A stretch of DNA of 5,709 nt from an uncultured bacterium (GCA_903938205.1 CAJACJ010000216.1:1-5709); one strand, 5' to 3'; positions 1-5,709 are shown, counted from the stretch's first letter. Translations and numbers: made by a program. Notes: a model not told the origin generated them from the sequence alone.

Positions 1-26
1 CCACTATCTTCAAAAATTGCGTACAT
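1..26 (-). CDS. rplU: 50S ribosomal protein bL21 (RplU), N-terminal fragment
   Basis: Only the first eight codons and two bases of the ninth are inside the window. Read on the minus strand from the ATG at 26-24 they give MYAIFEDSG, the characteristic opening of bL21, which usually begins MYA(I/V)(F/I) followed by a short acidic or glycine stretch and a QxxV segment. bL21 is a structural protein of the large ribosomal subunit that binds 23S rRNA. The start is supported by an AGGAG six bases upstream and by an extended -10 promoter about 36 bases upstream of the ATG. In most bacteria rpmA (bL27) follows rplU, but that position lies outside the window. The call rests on nine residues plus the strong start signals, so it is likely but not certain. 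Confidence 0.78.
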
Positions 27-32
27 GAGAAT

Positions 33-37
33 CTCCT
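33..37 (-). promoter_or_regulatory. Ribosome binding site of rplU
   Basis: The minus strand reads AGGAG, followed by six bases (ATTCTC) and then ATG. This is one of only two strong Shine-Dalgarno sequences in the window, the other belonging to smc. It fixes the start of the bL21 fragment and fits a highly expressed ribosomal protein gene. Confidence 0.8.
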
Positions 38-61
38 AAGGGTAAAATCGGCGAGCCGAAC

Positions 62-70
62 ACTATAGCA
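62..70 (-). promoter_or_regulatory. Extended -10 promoter for rplU
   Basis: On the minus strand the sequence TGCTATAGT matches the extended -10 form TGnTATAAT with one mismatch. No good -35 lies 16-18 bases upstream; the closest is CTGCAA at a spacing of 17, a 3/6 match to TTGACA. This is what is expected when an extended -10 compensates. Transcription would start near base 55 and give a leader of about 29 bases ending at the rplU start. It implies that rplU is transcribed independently of the aminotransferase gene upstream on the same strand. Confidence 0.5.
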
Positions 71-220
71 CAGAACACGGTTTTTTGCAGTGGCTGGTTC
101 AACATAATCCACGCCCGCAACTCATCGGCAAATCGCCCGACCGCGCAGCACTTGGACCACATTTCAGGCGGACAATCATTGGTCATTGGAAAGACCCCAT
201 GGACAGCGCTGAGTTTGTTT
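71..220. other. Intergenic spacer between aminotransferase stop and rplU promoter
   Basis: No convincing gene is seen here. The stretch contains an 8-base palindrome CAGCGCTG (204-211), a tandem duplication of TCATTGG (176-189) and an A6 tract on the minus strand (81-86). No GC-rich hairpin followed by a T-run can be seen in the minus direction, so an intrinsic terminator for the aminotransferase gene is not evident. A plus-strand open frame crossing this stretch begins at a TTG with no ribosome binding site and runs antisense into the aminotransferase, so it is not called. Confidence 0.5.
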
Positions 221-1423
221 CTAAGTCGCCCGCAGAGTGGCTTTCATGCGCCGCCCCGCTTCCTGAATGGTTTCAAGATCCTTGCAAAAAGCGAAGCGAA
301 TCATGCTGGAGCGCTCCTCTAGACCGCGCGTTGAACCGGTTTCATAAAACGCGGTGCAAGGAATAGCAGCGACGCCCACGGCTTTGATCAAGTGTTCGCA
401 GAAGGCCTCGTCGGCTGAAAGCGCGCCGGGTTCAACATGAAATGGGTCGTGCTTGGCCAGCACAAAATATGAACCCTCTGGAATGAATGGGTTGAAGCCC
501 GCATCGCGCAGAATGGAAAGCATGGCGTTGCGACGAAGCGCGTAGTCGTTACGCAATTGCGTGTAAAAACTTTCCGGCGCGTTGAGCGCGTCCACCGCAG
601 CGCGCTGCAGCGGAGTGGCCGTGCTGAAGGTGAGAAATTGATGCGCGCTGCGAATGGCCTGCGTGAACTGTTCGGGCGCGATGGCCCAACCCACTTTCCA
701 ACCTGTGAGAGAAAATGTTTTTCCCAAACTCGAAAGCACAATGGTGCGCTCGCGCATTCCAGGCACAGTGGAAATTGATTTATGTTTGCGCTCAAAATAA
801 ATATGTTCGTAGACCTCGTCGCTCACCACCAGGCAATCGTTGTCAATGGCCACTTGCGCAATCTGCGCCAGTTCTTGATCGCTCAACACGCGACCAGTTG
901 GATTGTGCGGCGAGTTGATTAAAATCAAACGCGTCTTGGGTGTGACGGCTTTGCGCAACTCTTCGATTGGAAATGCGAAGTCAGGCGCGTGCATTCTGAT
1001 GGAACGCAAAACGCCACCGGCCATGGATACCGCCGCTGGGTAACAGTCGTAAAAAGGCTCGACCAAAATCACTTCTTCACCGGGCTCGACAAGACCCAAC
1101 ATGACCGCCGCAATGGCTTCCGTGGCGCCACTGGTGACGGTGATTTCAGTTTCTGGATTCGCTTCAATGCCTGAATCTTTGTGAAAGCGCGCGGCGATGG
1201 CGCGGTTCAATTCCGGCAATCCAAAGGCGCGCGCGTACTGGCCAAATCCAGCGTCAATGGCGGCTTTGCCAGCGGTTTTCACAAAGTCTGGGCCATCAAA
1301 ATTGGGAAACCCCTGCCCCAAATTCACGGCCTTGTGCTGCGCCGCCAGGCGACTGATGCGCGTGAACACGCTCTCACCAAAGTGAGCCAACCGACTGGCG
1401 GTGGGTGAATTTTTTCGAAGCAT
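221..1423 (-). CDS. PLP-dependent class I/II aminotransferase (kynurenine/methionine aminotransferase-like)
   Basis: A 400-residue cytoplasmic fold-type I aminotransferase, of normal length for the family. It transfers an amino group between an amino acid and a 2-oxo acid through pyridoxal phosphate. The motifs occur in the expected order: NLGQGFPNFDGP near 34-45 (substrate-binding loop), SGATEA 98-103 (cofactor phosphate contact), PFYDCY 123-128 (ring stacking), NPTG with N174, SDEVYEH with D202 and Y205, SLGKTFSLTGWKVGW with Schiff-base lysine K235, and MIRFAF with R376 binding the substrate carboxylate. The GWKVGW and NLGQGFP wording is typical of the kynurenine/glutamine transaminase K and methionine aminotransferase (YbdL-like) branch; the exact substrate cannot be read from sequence. 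The ATG at 1423 is chosen because it leaves a short lead before the conserved SRLAHFGESVF segment. ATGs at 1459 and 1474 are in frame but add an unconserved-looking extension; none has a Shine-Dalgarno. The pseudouridine synthase gene diverges from it. Confidence 0.93.
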   Translation of the reverse strand: MLRKNSPTASRLAHFGESVFTRISRLAAQHKAVNLGQGFPNFDGPDFVKTAGKAAIDAGFGQYARAFGLPELNRAIAARFHKDSGIEANPETEITVTSGATEAIAAVMLGLVEPGEEVILVEPFYDCYPAAVSMAGGVLRSIRMHAPDFAFPIEELRKAVTPKTRLILINSPHNPTGRVLSDQELAQIAQVAIDNDCLVVSDEVYEHIYFERKHKSISTVPGMRERTIVLSSLGKTFSLTGWKVGWAIAPEQFTQAIRSAHQFLTFSTATPLQRAAVDALNAPESFYTQLRNDYALRRNAMLSILRDAGFNPFIPEGSYFVLAKHDPFHVEPGALSADEAFCEHLIKAVGVAAIPCTAFYETGSTRGLEERSSMIRFAFCKDLETIQEAGRRMKATLRAT

Positions 1424-1472
1424 GGCGAGATAGTATCGCGCATCACAGATGCGGCGCATTTGTGAATGATCC
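1424..1472. promoter_or_regulatory. Divergent intergenic gap with two adjacent dyads
   Basis: About 49 bases separate the chosen starts of the aminotransferase and the pseudouridine synthase. The gap contains GATA-G-TATC (1429-1437) and, one base further on, a perfect inverted repeat CGCATC-ACA-GATGCG (1439-1453). The hexamer GCGCAT occurs twice (1438-1443 and 1454-1459). A weak minus-strand -10-like TACTAT lies inside the first dyad. No full sigma70 promoter is clear in either direction. The symmetry is what a dimeric regulator site would look like, but arms this short can occur by chance, and they would be coding if the aminotransferase starts at 1474. Confidence 0.3.
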
Positions 1473-2270
1473 ATGACAAGCAAACACCACAAGTCCAAGA
1501 AGCAAGAGCCCGCGCGACCAGAGCGACTTTTACCAAAGGCCAACGCGAAAATTCGCGTGAACATTTTATATGACGATGGCCACGTATTGGCGCTGGACAA
1601 ACCCGTTGGCTTGCCAACGCAACCTGGTCGCGGACACATTGATGACACGTTGGTCAACGCCGCGTTCGCAACCCACGGCGAGGCGCTATCCAAACTTGGC
1701 GCCGATCGTGATTGGGGTCTGCTGCATCGCCTTGACCTGGATGTTGGCGGCGTTGTGTTGATGGGCTTGACTGACATTGGCTACGACAGCGTGCGCGCTC
1801 AATTTGAGGATCGCACCATCAGCAAAAAATATCTGGCCATTGCGCACAACGCGCCGCCTGCCGATACCGGCCGCTGCACGCGCGAACTTGCGGAGGTTAT
1901 TCGCGGCGACATGAAAGTGAGCGTGCATGTGCCGCGCGGCGGTGAAGAAGCGCAAACACGCTGGAAAGTGCTGAGCAAATCAAAGACCCATTGCTTGCTT
2001 GAAGTGGAGCCACTCACTGGGCGGCTGCACCAAATTCGAGCGCATTTGGCCATGGTGGGTTGTCCGATTGTTGGCGAGCGCGTGTACCGAGCGGACTTAC
2101 CGCCCAACACATCGCGCGCGCCAGCGGGTCGATCGCAGGAACCGCTTCTTCTTCAAGCATGGGAAATTGAATTTCGTTGCGTGGCCGGCACGCGCCAACG
2201 TGTTCGCAGCAAGTTGGGAATTGACATGCTGCAATTCGCAACGCAACAACGCTGGCAGATTCCAGTTTGA
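1473..2270 (+). CDS. RluA-family pseudouridine synthase
   Basis: A 265-residue protein that isomerises specific uridines to pseudouridine in rRNA or tRNA. Motifs in order: ILYDDGHVLALDKPVGLPTQ (31-50, the usual first strand of the catalytic domain), HRLD at 85-88 with catalytic D88, KKYLA with Y120 in the active site, TGRLHQIRAHL 182-192, and GCPIVGERVY 196-205. There is no S4 domain; instead the first 28 residues are rich in Lys, Arg and His, which could add RNA affinity. The normal HRLDxxTSG loop reads HRLDLDVGG, so two usually conserved positions (T and S) are V91 and G92. The ATG at 1473 is the furthest upstream start, as a stop codon lies six bases before it. GTG at 1557 would give a protein beginning directly at the catalytic domain. 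Neither start has a Shine-Dalgarno. The target RNA and thus the member (RluA, RluC, RluD or other) cannot be assigned. The FlgI-like gene follows immediately. Confidence 0.9.
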   Translation: MTSKHHKSKKQEPARPERLLPKANAKIRVNILYDDGHVLALDKPVGLPTQPGRGHIDDTLVNAAFATHGEALSKLGADRDWGLLHRLDLDVGGVVLMGLTDIGYDSVRAQFEDRTISKKYLAIAHNAPPADTGRCTRELAEVIRGDMKVSVHVPRGGEEAQTRWKVLSKSKTHCLLEVEPLTGRLHQIRAHLAMVGCPIVGERVYRADLPPNTSRAPAGRSQEPLLLQAWEIEFRCVAGTRQRVRSKLGIDMLQFATQQRWQIPV

Positions 2271-2305
2271 AAAAAAATCCAATGTCACGCTACTCTTTCA
2301 TCGAC

Positions 2306-4117
2306 ATGCGGAAACTTCTCACGATGCTCATGATTGTGGCGTCCTCAAGTTGCAGCAACATTGAGAAGGCGAACCCGCAACCAAAATCCACCTTCGCGCA
2401 GCGGCCGCCCATTGAAATGGATGTCGATCCAATCATGCGCGGAACCATCGCGGGTGAAGCCGTGCTTTTGGGATTTAACGATACGGTTGTGCGCGGCTAC
2501 GGACTTGTTGTTGGTCTCAAAGGAACTGGAAGCCGCGCCATGCCCGTTGAAGTGCGCGCGTTGTTGCTTCGGGAAATTGGCCAGCGAAAACAATATGATC
2601 CGTTGCTTTCTCCAAACGGATCAAACGCGCGCTTGCTTGACACGGATGATGTTTCGGCGGTGATTATTGAGGGAATTATTCCGCCTGGCGCCGTTGCAGG
2701 AACACGATTTGATGTGCGCGTGTTCGCCGCGCCCGGAACTTCCACAACAAGTATTGAGGGCGGCAGATTATGGATGACGGATTTGCGCCCAGGCGTGTTG
2801 ATGACGGGCGCGCAACAACCATTTGCCATTGCCGAGGCTGGCGGACCTATCTTCATTAATCCATTCTCCACTTCTGTTGCGGCCGGCGCCGACGCGGTGG
2901 ATCGTTTAAGCGGTCGAATTCTTGACGGCGGCACGGTGTTGAAAGATAGACCTTTGAAATTGCGATTGGCGACGCCAAGCCACAACCGTTCGCGCACAAT
3001 TCAGTCCGCCATCAATGGATTATTTCCACGCGAGAGTGATCAAAAGAATGACACGGCGCGCGGCAAGAGCGATGAAATGATTGAGCTGACGGTGCCGCCG
3101 AGTTTCTCCGAGCGCACGGGTGATTTTGCGCAATTGATTCGGCATTCGCCAATTGACATTGGTGCCACGGAGCAAACCGCGAATAATATTCGCCGCAGTT
3201 TGCTGGCAAATCCTGGAGCGGCGGAAGCAGCGGCGTGGCGTTGGCAAGCCCTGGGTAAAAAATGTATTCCTGTTATTCAAGAGCTTTATACAAATCCTGA
3301 AGATCAACCACGAATGGCCGCGCTTGAAGCGGGCGCGAAGTTGAATGATCCATTGGCGGTGCCGCCGCTTTTGGAAATGGTCAAGTCTGGTCCAAAGGAA
3401 AATCGCCAAGCCGCAATTCGCCTGCTTGCAAAAATGGATTCCAATCCAACGATTGATTTGGGGGTGCGCAATTTCATTGATGACCGCGACATTGACGTTC
3501 GCTTTGCCGCGTACGAATGTTTGCGACGCAGACGCGATTCATCCGTGCGTGTCATGCCACTGAACGGTCGATTTAAATTGGAGATCGTGGACGCCAAGAA
3601 GCCCATGATTTATCTCACGCAAACGGGCGATCCGCGCATTGTGATTTTTGGTGATTCCTCTGAATTACTGCGCCCTATGACCGCCAATATTTGGAATGGA
3701 CGCCTGCTCATGCGTGGCGAGTTGGATGATCCAAATGTGCAGGTGTTCTACCGGCCAAACGCGGCCAACAATCCGACCATCGACAATATTTCCGCCCGCC
3801 TGTCCACGGTGGTTGCTTTCATGGCGCGCCCCGCTGGACCACGCAGCGCTGACACTGGAATTGGCTTGAGTTACAGCGAAACCATCAACGCGCTTCATTC
3901 ATTGTGGAATTCCGGCTACATCGCAGGCGATTTCAAAGGCGAGCAAGATCGGTTGTTGGCTTCGATTGTAAAAGAAGAGTCGCGCGCCGAACCAAAGGAG
4001 CGCCCGGAGTTCCCAATGGAATCAGAGGTCACGGATTCTTTGACCACTCGAGCGCCACAAACCCCCGCCGCTCAACTTGATAGCAAGCCCAAAATATCGG
4101 ATACTGTCCCGCGCTGA
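2306..4117 (+). CDS. FlgI-like (flagellar P-ring-like) lipoprotein with HEAT-like repeats
   Basis: A 603-residue predicted envelope lipoprotein. The N-terminus has a basic start (MRK), a hydrophobic run (about 4-12) and a lipobox-like ASSSC with C16. Residues about 50-290 resemble the core of FlgI, the P-ring protein of the flagellar rod: GYGLVVGLKGTGS (64-76), a DVSAVIIEG...PPGAVAGTRFDVRV segment (115-139), a GGRLWMTDL turn (152-160), then AINGLF (236-241) and MIELTVPP (258-265). FlgI's usual C-terminal part is not recognisable. Instead residues about 303-411 look like three to four HEAT-type helical repeats (for example RQAAIRLLAKM and VRFAAYECL), followed by a beta-rich domain of unknown type (about 417-557) and a Pro/Glu/Ser/Thr-rich tail. 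The ATG at 2306 is chosen for the compact signal sequence; ATG 2282 and a TTG at 2267 overlapping the previous stop are alternatives, and none has a clear Shine-Dalgarno. No flagellar gene is nearby, so a P-ring role is not assured; it could be another peptidoglycan or outer-membrane ring or scaffold. Confidence 0.82.
   Translation: MRKLLTMLMIVASSSCSNIEKANPQPKSTFAQRPPIEMDVDPIMRGTIAGEAVLLGFNDTVVRGYGLVVGLKGTGSRAMPVEVRALLLREIGQRKQYDPLLSPNGSNARLLDTDDVSAVIIEGIIPPGAVAGTRFDVRVFAAPGTSTTSIEGGRLWMTDLRPGVLMTGAQQPFAIAEAGGPIFINPFSTSVAAGADAVDRLSGRILDGGTVLKDRPLKLRLATPSHNRSRTIQSAINGLFPRESDQKNDTARGKSDEMIELTVPPSFSERTGDFAQLIRHSPIDIGATEQTANNIRRSLLANPGAAEAAAWRWQALGKKCIPVIQELYTNPEDQPRMAALEAGAKLNDPLAVPPLLEMVKSGPKENRQAAIRLLAKMDSNPTIDLGVRNFIDDRDIDVRFAAYECLRRRRDSSVRVMPLNGRFKLEIVDAKKPMIYLTQTGDPRIVIFGDSSELLRPMTANIWNGRLLMRGELDDPNVQVFYRPNAANNPTIDNISARLSTVVAFMARPAGPRSADTGIGLSYSETINALHSLWNSGYIAGDFKGEQDRLLASIVKEESRAEPKERPEFPMESEVTDSLTTRAPQTPAAQLDSKPKISDTVPR
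4077..4105 (+). promoter_or_regulatory. Possible sigma70-type promoter for smc
   Basis: TTGATA (4077-4082, 5/6 to TTGACA) and GATACT (4100-4105, 4/6 to TATAAT) are separated by exactly 17 bases. The pair lies inside the last codons of the FlgI-like gene and would start transcription near 4112, giving a leader of about 75 bases that contains both hairpins described below. It is a consensus match read by eye in coding sequence, so chance is a real alternative. Confidence 0.3.
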
Positions 4118-4141
4118 GTGGATATGTTTCACTCGCGTTTT
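4112..4141 (+). terminator. Terminator-like hairpin over the stop codon of the FlgI-like gene
   Basis: CGC-(t)-GAGTG pairs with CACTCGCG (4130-4137) around a nine-base loop: an eight-pair stem with one bulged T. Four Ts follow directly (4138-4141). The stop codon TGA (4115-4117) sits in the left arm. The shape fits a weak intrinsic terminator, but the U-tract is short and interrupted after four bases, so read-through into smc is likely. If the promoter at 4077-4105 is real, this hairpin would instead cap the 5' end of the smc transcript. Confidence 0.38.
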
Positions 4142-4146
4142 CAAAG

Positions 4147-4163
4147 GCGTCCAGGAGGGACGC
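4147..4163 (+). promoter_or_regulatory. Leader hairpin of smc with AGGAG loop
   Basis: GCGTCC (4147-4152) and GGACGC (4158-4163) form a perfect six-pair GC-rich stem around the loop AGGAG. No T-run follows, so it is not a terminator. The loop repeats the ribosome-binding sequence that appears unpaired 19 bases later, but no start codon lies at a usable distance from this first copy. A GGA presented in a hairpin loop ahead of a second GGA at the true ribosome binding site is the arrangement that CsrA/RsmA proteins recognise. Whether such a regulator acts here is inference. Confidence 0.4.
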
Positions 4164-4175
4164 AACGCAACTGAC

Positions 4176-4182
4176 AGGAGGT
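4176..4182 (+). promoter_or_regulatory. Ribosome binding site of smc
   Basis: AGGAGGT, a complete anti-16S match, lies three bases before the ATG at 4186 (four counted from the GGAGG core). It decides the start of smc and contrasts with the leaderless-looking or SD-less starts of the aminotransferase, pseudouridine synthase and FlgI-like genes. Confidence 0.8.
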
Positions 4183-4185
4183 CGC

Positions 4186-5709
4186 ATGCGACTTGCACGA
4201 CTTGTATTGAGTGGATTTAAAAGTTTCGCCGACACAACCGAATTCCGTTTCGATTCCCCGTTGACGGGCGTGGTCGGACCAAATGGTTGCGGCAAGAGCA
4301 ATGTCGTGGACGCTATTAAATGGGTGCTGGGCGAGCGCAGCGCAAAAAGTTTGCGTGGTGGAGCCATGATGGACGTGATCTTCGCGGGCAGCGCTTCACG
4401 CAAGCCGGCGGGAATGGCCAGCGTTATTTTGGTTTTTGATAATCCAAAGATGGCGGAATTTTTGCAGCGCTCCGAGGCGTCGCCTGAACTTGTTGAAGCG
4501 GAGGAATTTGGCGACGAACCCGAGGATGGCGAAGTCATTCGCCGCGAGGCCGTGCGTGATCGCGTTCTTCCTGTGGACAGCGACGAAGTGCAAGTGGAGC
4601 GCCGCCTGTGGGCCGATGGCCGCAGTGAATATCTGGTGAACGCGAAAAAAGTTCGCCTGCGAGACATTCGAGAATTGTTTCTTGACACGGGCATTGGCAA
4701 CGATGCGTATTGCATTATTGAGCAGGGAAAAGTGGACGCCATGTTGCGCGCGCAACCTGTTGAACGTCGCACTATTTTAGAAGAGGCCGCGGGCGTCGCT
4801 CGCTTTCGTTCACGCAAGCATGAAGCCGCGCGCAAGTTGGATCTTGCGGAGCGCCATCTTGTTGCGGTGCGTGAGCAATTGATTGGCGTTGAGCGCCGCT
4901 TGCGCATTGTGCGCGGACAAGCCGAGAAGGCGAAAAAATTTCAGTTGCTTGAAGATCGCCGCCGTGGCCTGCGCCGCGCCGTTTCGTTTGAGCAATACCA
5001 CGAATTGCGTGAGCAACTTGTTGGCTTGACCAATCAAGTGACATCGCTTGAGGAGAGGCGCCGACACGTGACGGCGCAATTGGAAACCACCGAGCAACAA
5101 CGCCTTGAGGCCGACAGCCTTCGCGCGCAGAAATTGGATCGACGCCACTCGCTTGAGCAAACACAACTTGAGGCCGTGGGCGTTGAACGCCAATGCCAAC
5201 AGCGGCTTGAGTTTTTGGAGGGCGCGCGCGCCGAAAATCTAGCGGCCGCGGAAACTGAAGCGCAGCGAATTGCCGCGATCAAAGCCAAATTAAGCGAACT
5301 TTCCGCCAGCCTTGAAGACGCGCAAGCGTTGACCGCGGCGGCCGAAGCGCAAGTCACCGAAGCGGAACAAGCCGCGGCAAGCGCATCGCGTGAGCGTGCC
5401 GTGGCCTCTGAAAAACTAAGCGAGTCCGAGCAGGAAATCCGACGACGCAGCGACACCGCTTCCGGTGTGGAGCGTGAACGCGCGCGCGCCGCTGGCCGAT
5501 TGGCGGCTATGGATGAGCGCGTTCCATTGTTGAACGAGGAAGTCAAACGTCTCACGTCACGCGTGGAAAGTTTGCAACAAGAATTGGTGACGCTTGAAAC
5601 ACAGCGCGCCAATGAATTGCAATCGCGCCTGGTGGCGGAACTTGAAATCGAACGTCTTCACACGCAACTTCAGGCCGAGGCAAGCGCGGTTGAAGCCGTT
5701 GGTGATCGA
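4186..5709 (+). CDS. smc: Chromosome segregation protein SMC, N-terminal 508 residues (open at window end)
   Basis: SMC is the ATPase of bacterial condensin: it dimerises, works with ScpA and ScpB, and extrudes DNA loops to organise and separate chromosomes on the nucleoid. The start MRLARLVLSGFKSFAD is family-typical. Walker A is GPNGCGKSN (31-39, K37), followed by VVDAIKWVLGE, the arginine-finger segment LRGG (R57), DVIFAGS (63-69), RRLWADGRSEYLVN (139-152), RLRDIRELFLDTGIG (157-171), the Q-loop IIEQGKVD (Q180) and EEAAGVARFRSRK (199-211). From about 205 to the window end the protein is a charged coiled coil rich in Glu, Arg, Gln, Leu and Ala: the N-terminal arm leading to the hinge. The hinge, second arm, signature motif and Walker B would lie beyond base 5709. 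Residues about 87-133 replace the roughly ten-residue loop of Bacillus subtilis SMC with an acidic insertion. The frame is uninterrupted to the end. Confidence 0.96.
   Translation, partial: MRLARLVLSGFKSFADTTEFRFDSPLTGVVGPNGCGKSNVVDAIKWVLGERSAKSLRGGAMMDVIFAGSASRKPAGMASVILVFDNPKMAEFLQRSEASPELVEAEEFGDEPEDGEVIRREAVRDRVLPVDSDEVQVERRLWADGRSEYLVNAKKVRLRDIRELFLDTGIGNDAYCIIEQGKVDAMLRAQPVERRTILEEAAGVARFRSRKHEAARKLDLAERHLVAVREQLIGVERRLRIVRGQAEKAKKFQLLEDRRRGLRRAVSFEQYHELREQLVGLTNQVTSLEERRRHVTAQLETTEQQRLEADSLRAQKLDRRHSLEQTQLEAVGVERQCQQRLEFLEGARAENLAAAETEAQRIAAIKAKLSELSASLEDAQALTAAAEAQVTEAEQAAASASRERAVASEKLSESEQEIRRRSDTASGVERERARAAGRLAAMDERVPLLNEEVKRLTSRVESLQQELVTLETQRANELQSRLVAELEIERLHTQLQAEASAVEAVGDR

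Noticed and set aside
85..366. Plus-strand 93-codon frame near the left end
   Set aside because: It starts at a TTG without a ribosome binding site, is antisense to the aminotransferase C-terminus over its second half, and has no recognisable domain.
1424..1777. N-terminal extension of the aminotransferase frame up to 1777 on the minus strand
   Set aside because: The part upstream of 1474 is antisense to the well-supported pseudouridine synthase, reads as low-complexity Ser/Arg/Pro sequence, and is not needed for the family fold, which begins just after 1423.
2306..4117. Calling the gene flgI outright as part of a flagellar operon
   Set aside because: Only the core resembles FlgI; the C-terminal half differs and no other flagellar gene is in view, so no gene symbol is given.
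4153..4158. AGGAGG at 4153-4158 as a ribosome binding site for a small leader peptide
   Set aside because: No ATG, GTG or TTG lies 4-12 bases downstream, and the motif is locked in a perfect hairpin.
4029..4907. Long minus-strand open frame of 292 codons opposite the FlgI-like end and smc
   Set aside because: It is Ser/Arg/Thr-rich with no recognisable motif, and lies opposite the SMC head, whose Walker A and Q-loop are unmistakable. It is a by-product of the codon bias on the other strand.
5034..5612. Minus-strand open frame of 192 codons opposite the SMC coiled coil
   Set aside because: It is Ser/Ala/Arg/Cys-rich, the typical reverse-complement shadow of a Glu/Ala/Arg coiled coil; there is no ribosome binding site or motif.
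1..5709. Mobile element, defence system, CRISPR array or RNA gene
   Set aside because: No transposase, integrase, long terminal inverted repeats, regularly spaced repeats, tRNA-like fold or rRNA sequence was seen. All five genes look like core or lineage-specific chromosomal genes.

Overview
The window looks like ordinary chromosome from a planctomycete-type bacterium, most plausibly of the Phycisphaerae kind. That placement is an inference. It rests on a FlgI-like protein carried as a lipoprotein with a HEAT-like insert, on several genes lacking a Shine-Dalgarno sequence, and on the sequence style of the SMC ATPase head. No single marker proves it. There is no sign of a phage, transposon, CRISPR array or tRNA/rRNA gene.

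Layout. On the minus strand, bases 1-26 hold the first nine residues of ribosomal protein bL21 (rplU), with a good ribosome binding site and an extended -10 promoter. Bases 27-220 are an intergenic spacer. Bases 221-1423 (minus) encode a class I/II PLP-dependent aminotransferase with its catalytic residues intact. A short divergent gap of about 49 bases, containing two small dyads, separates it from a plus-strand run of three genes: an RluA-family pseudouridine synthase (1473-2270), a FlgI-like HEAT-containing lipoprotein (about 2306-4117), and the N-terminal third or more of the chromosome-organising ATPase SMC (4186 to the window end, still open).

How the genes relate. The pseudouridine synthase and the FlgI-like gene are tightly packed and probably cotranscribed. 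The reading frame of the second can even start at a TTG overlapping the stop of the first. smc follows after 68 bases that hold a terminator-like hairpin straddling the upstream stop codon, a second perfect hairpin with AGGAG in its loop, and then a strong AGGAGGT ribosome binding site. smc therefore has its own translation signals and perhaps its own promoter inside the end of the preceding gene. The genes share no obvious pathway: RNA modification, an envelope protein, chromosome segregation, amino-acid metabolism and translation.

The points most worth a second look are the FlgI-core/HEAT lipoprotein with no flagellar neighbours, the long acidic insertion in the SMC head, the structured smc leader with two GGA-containing sites, and the altered catalytic-loop motif of the pseudouridine synthase.
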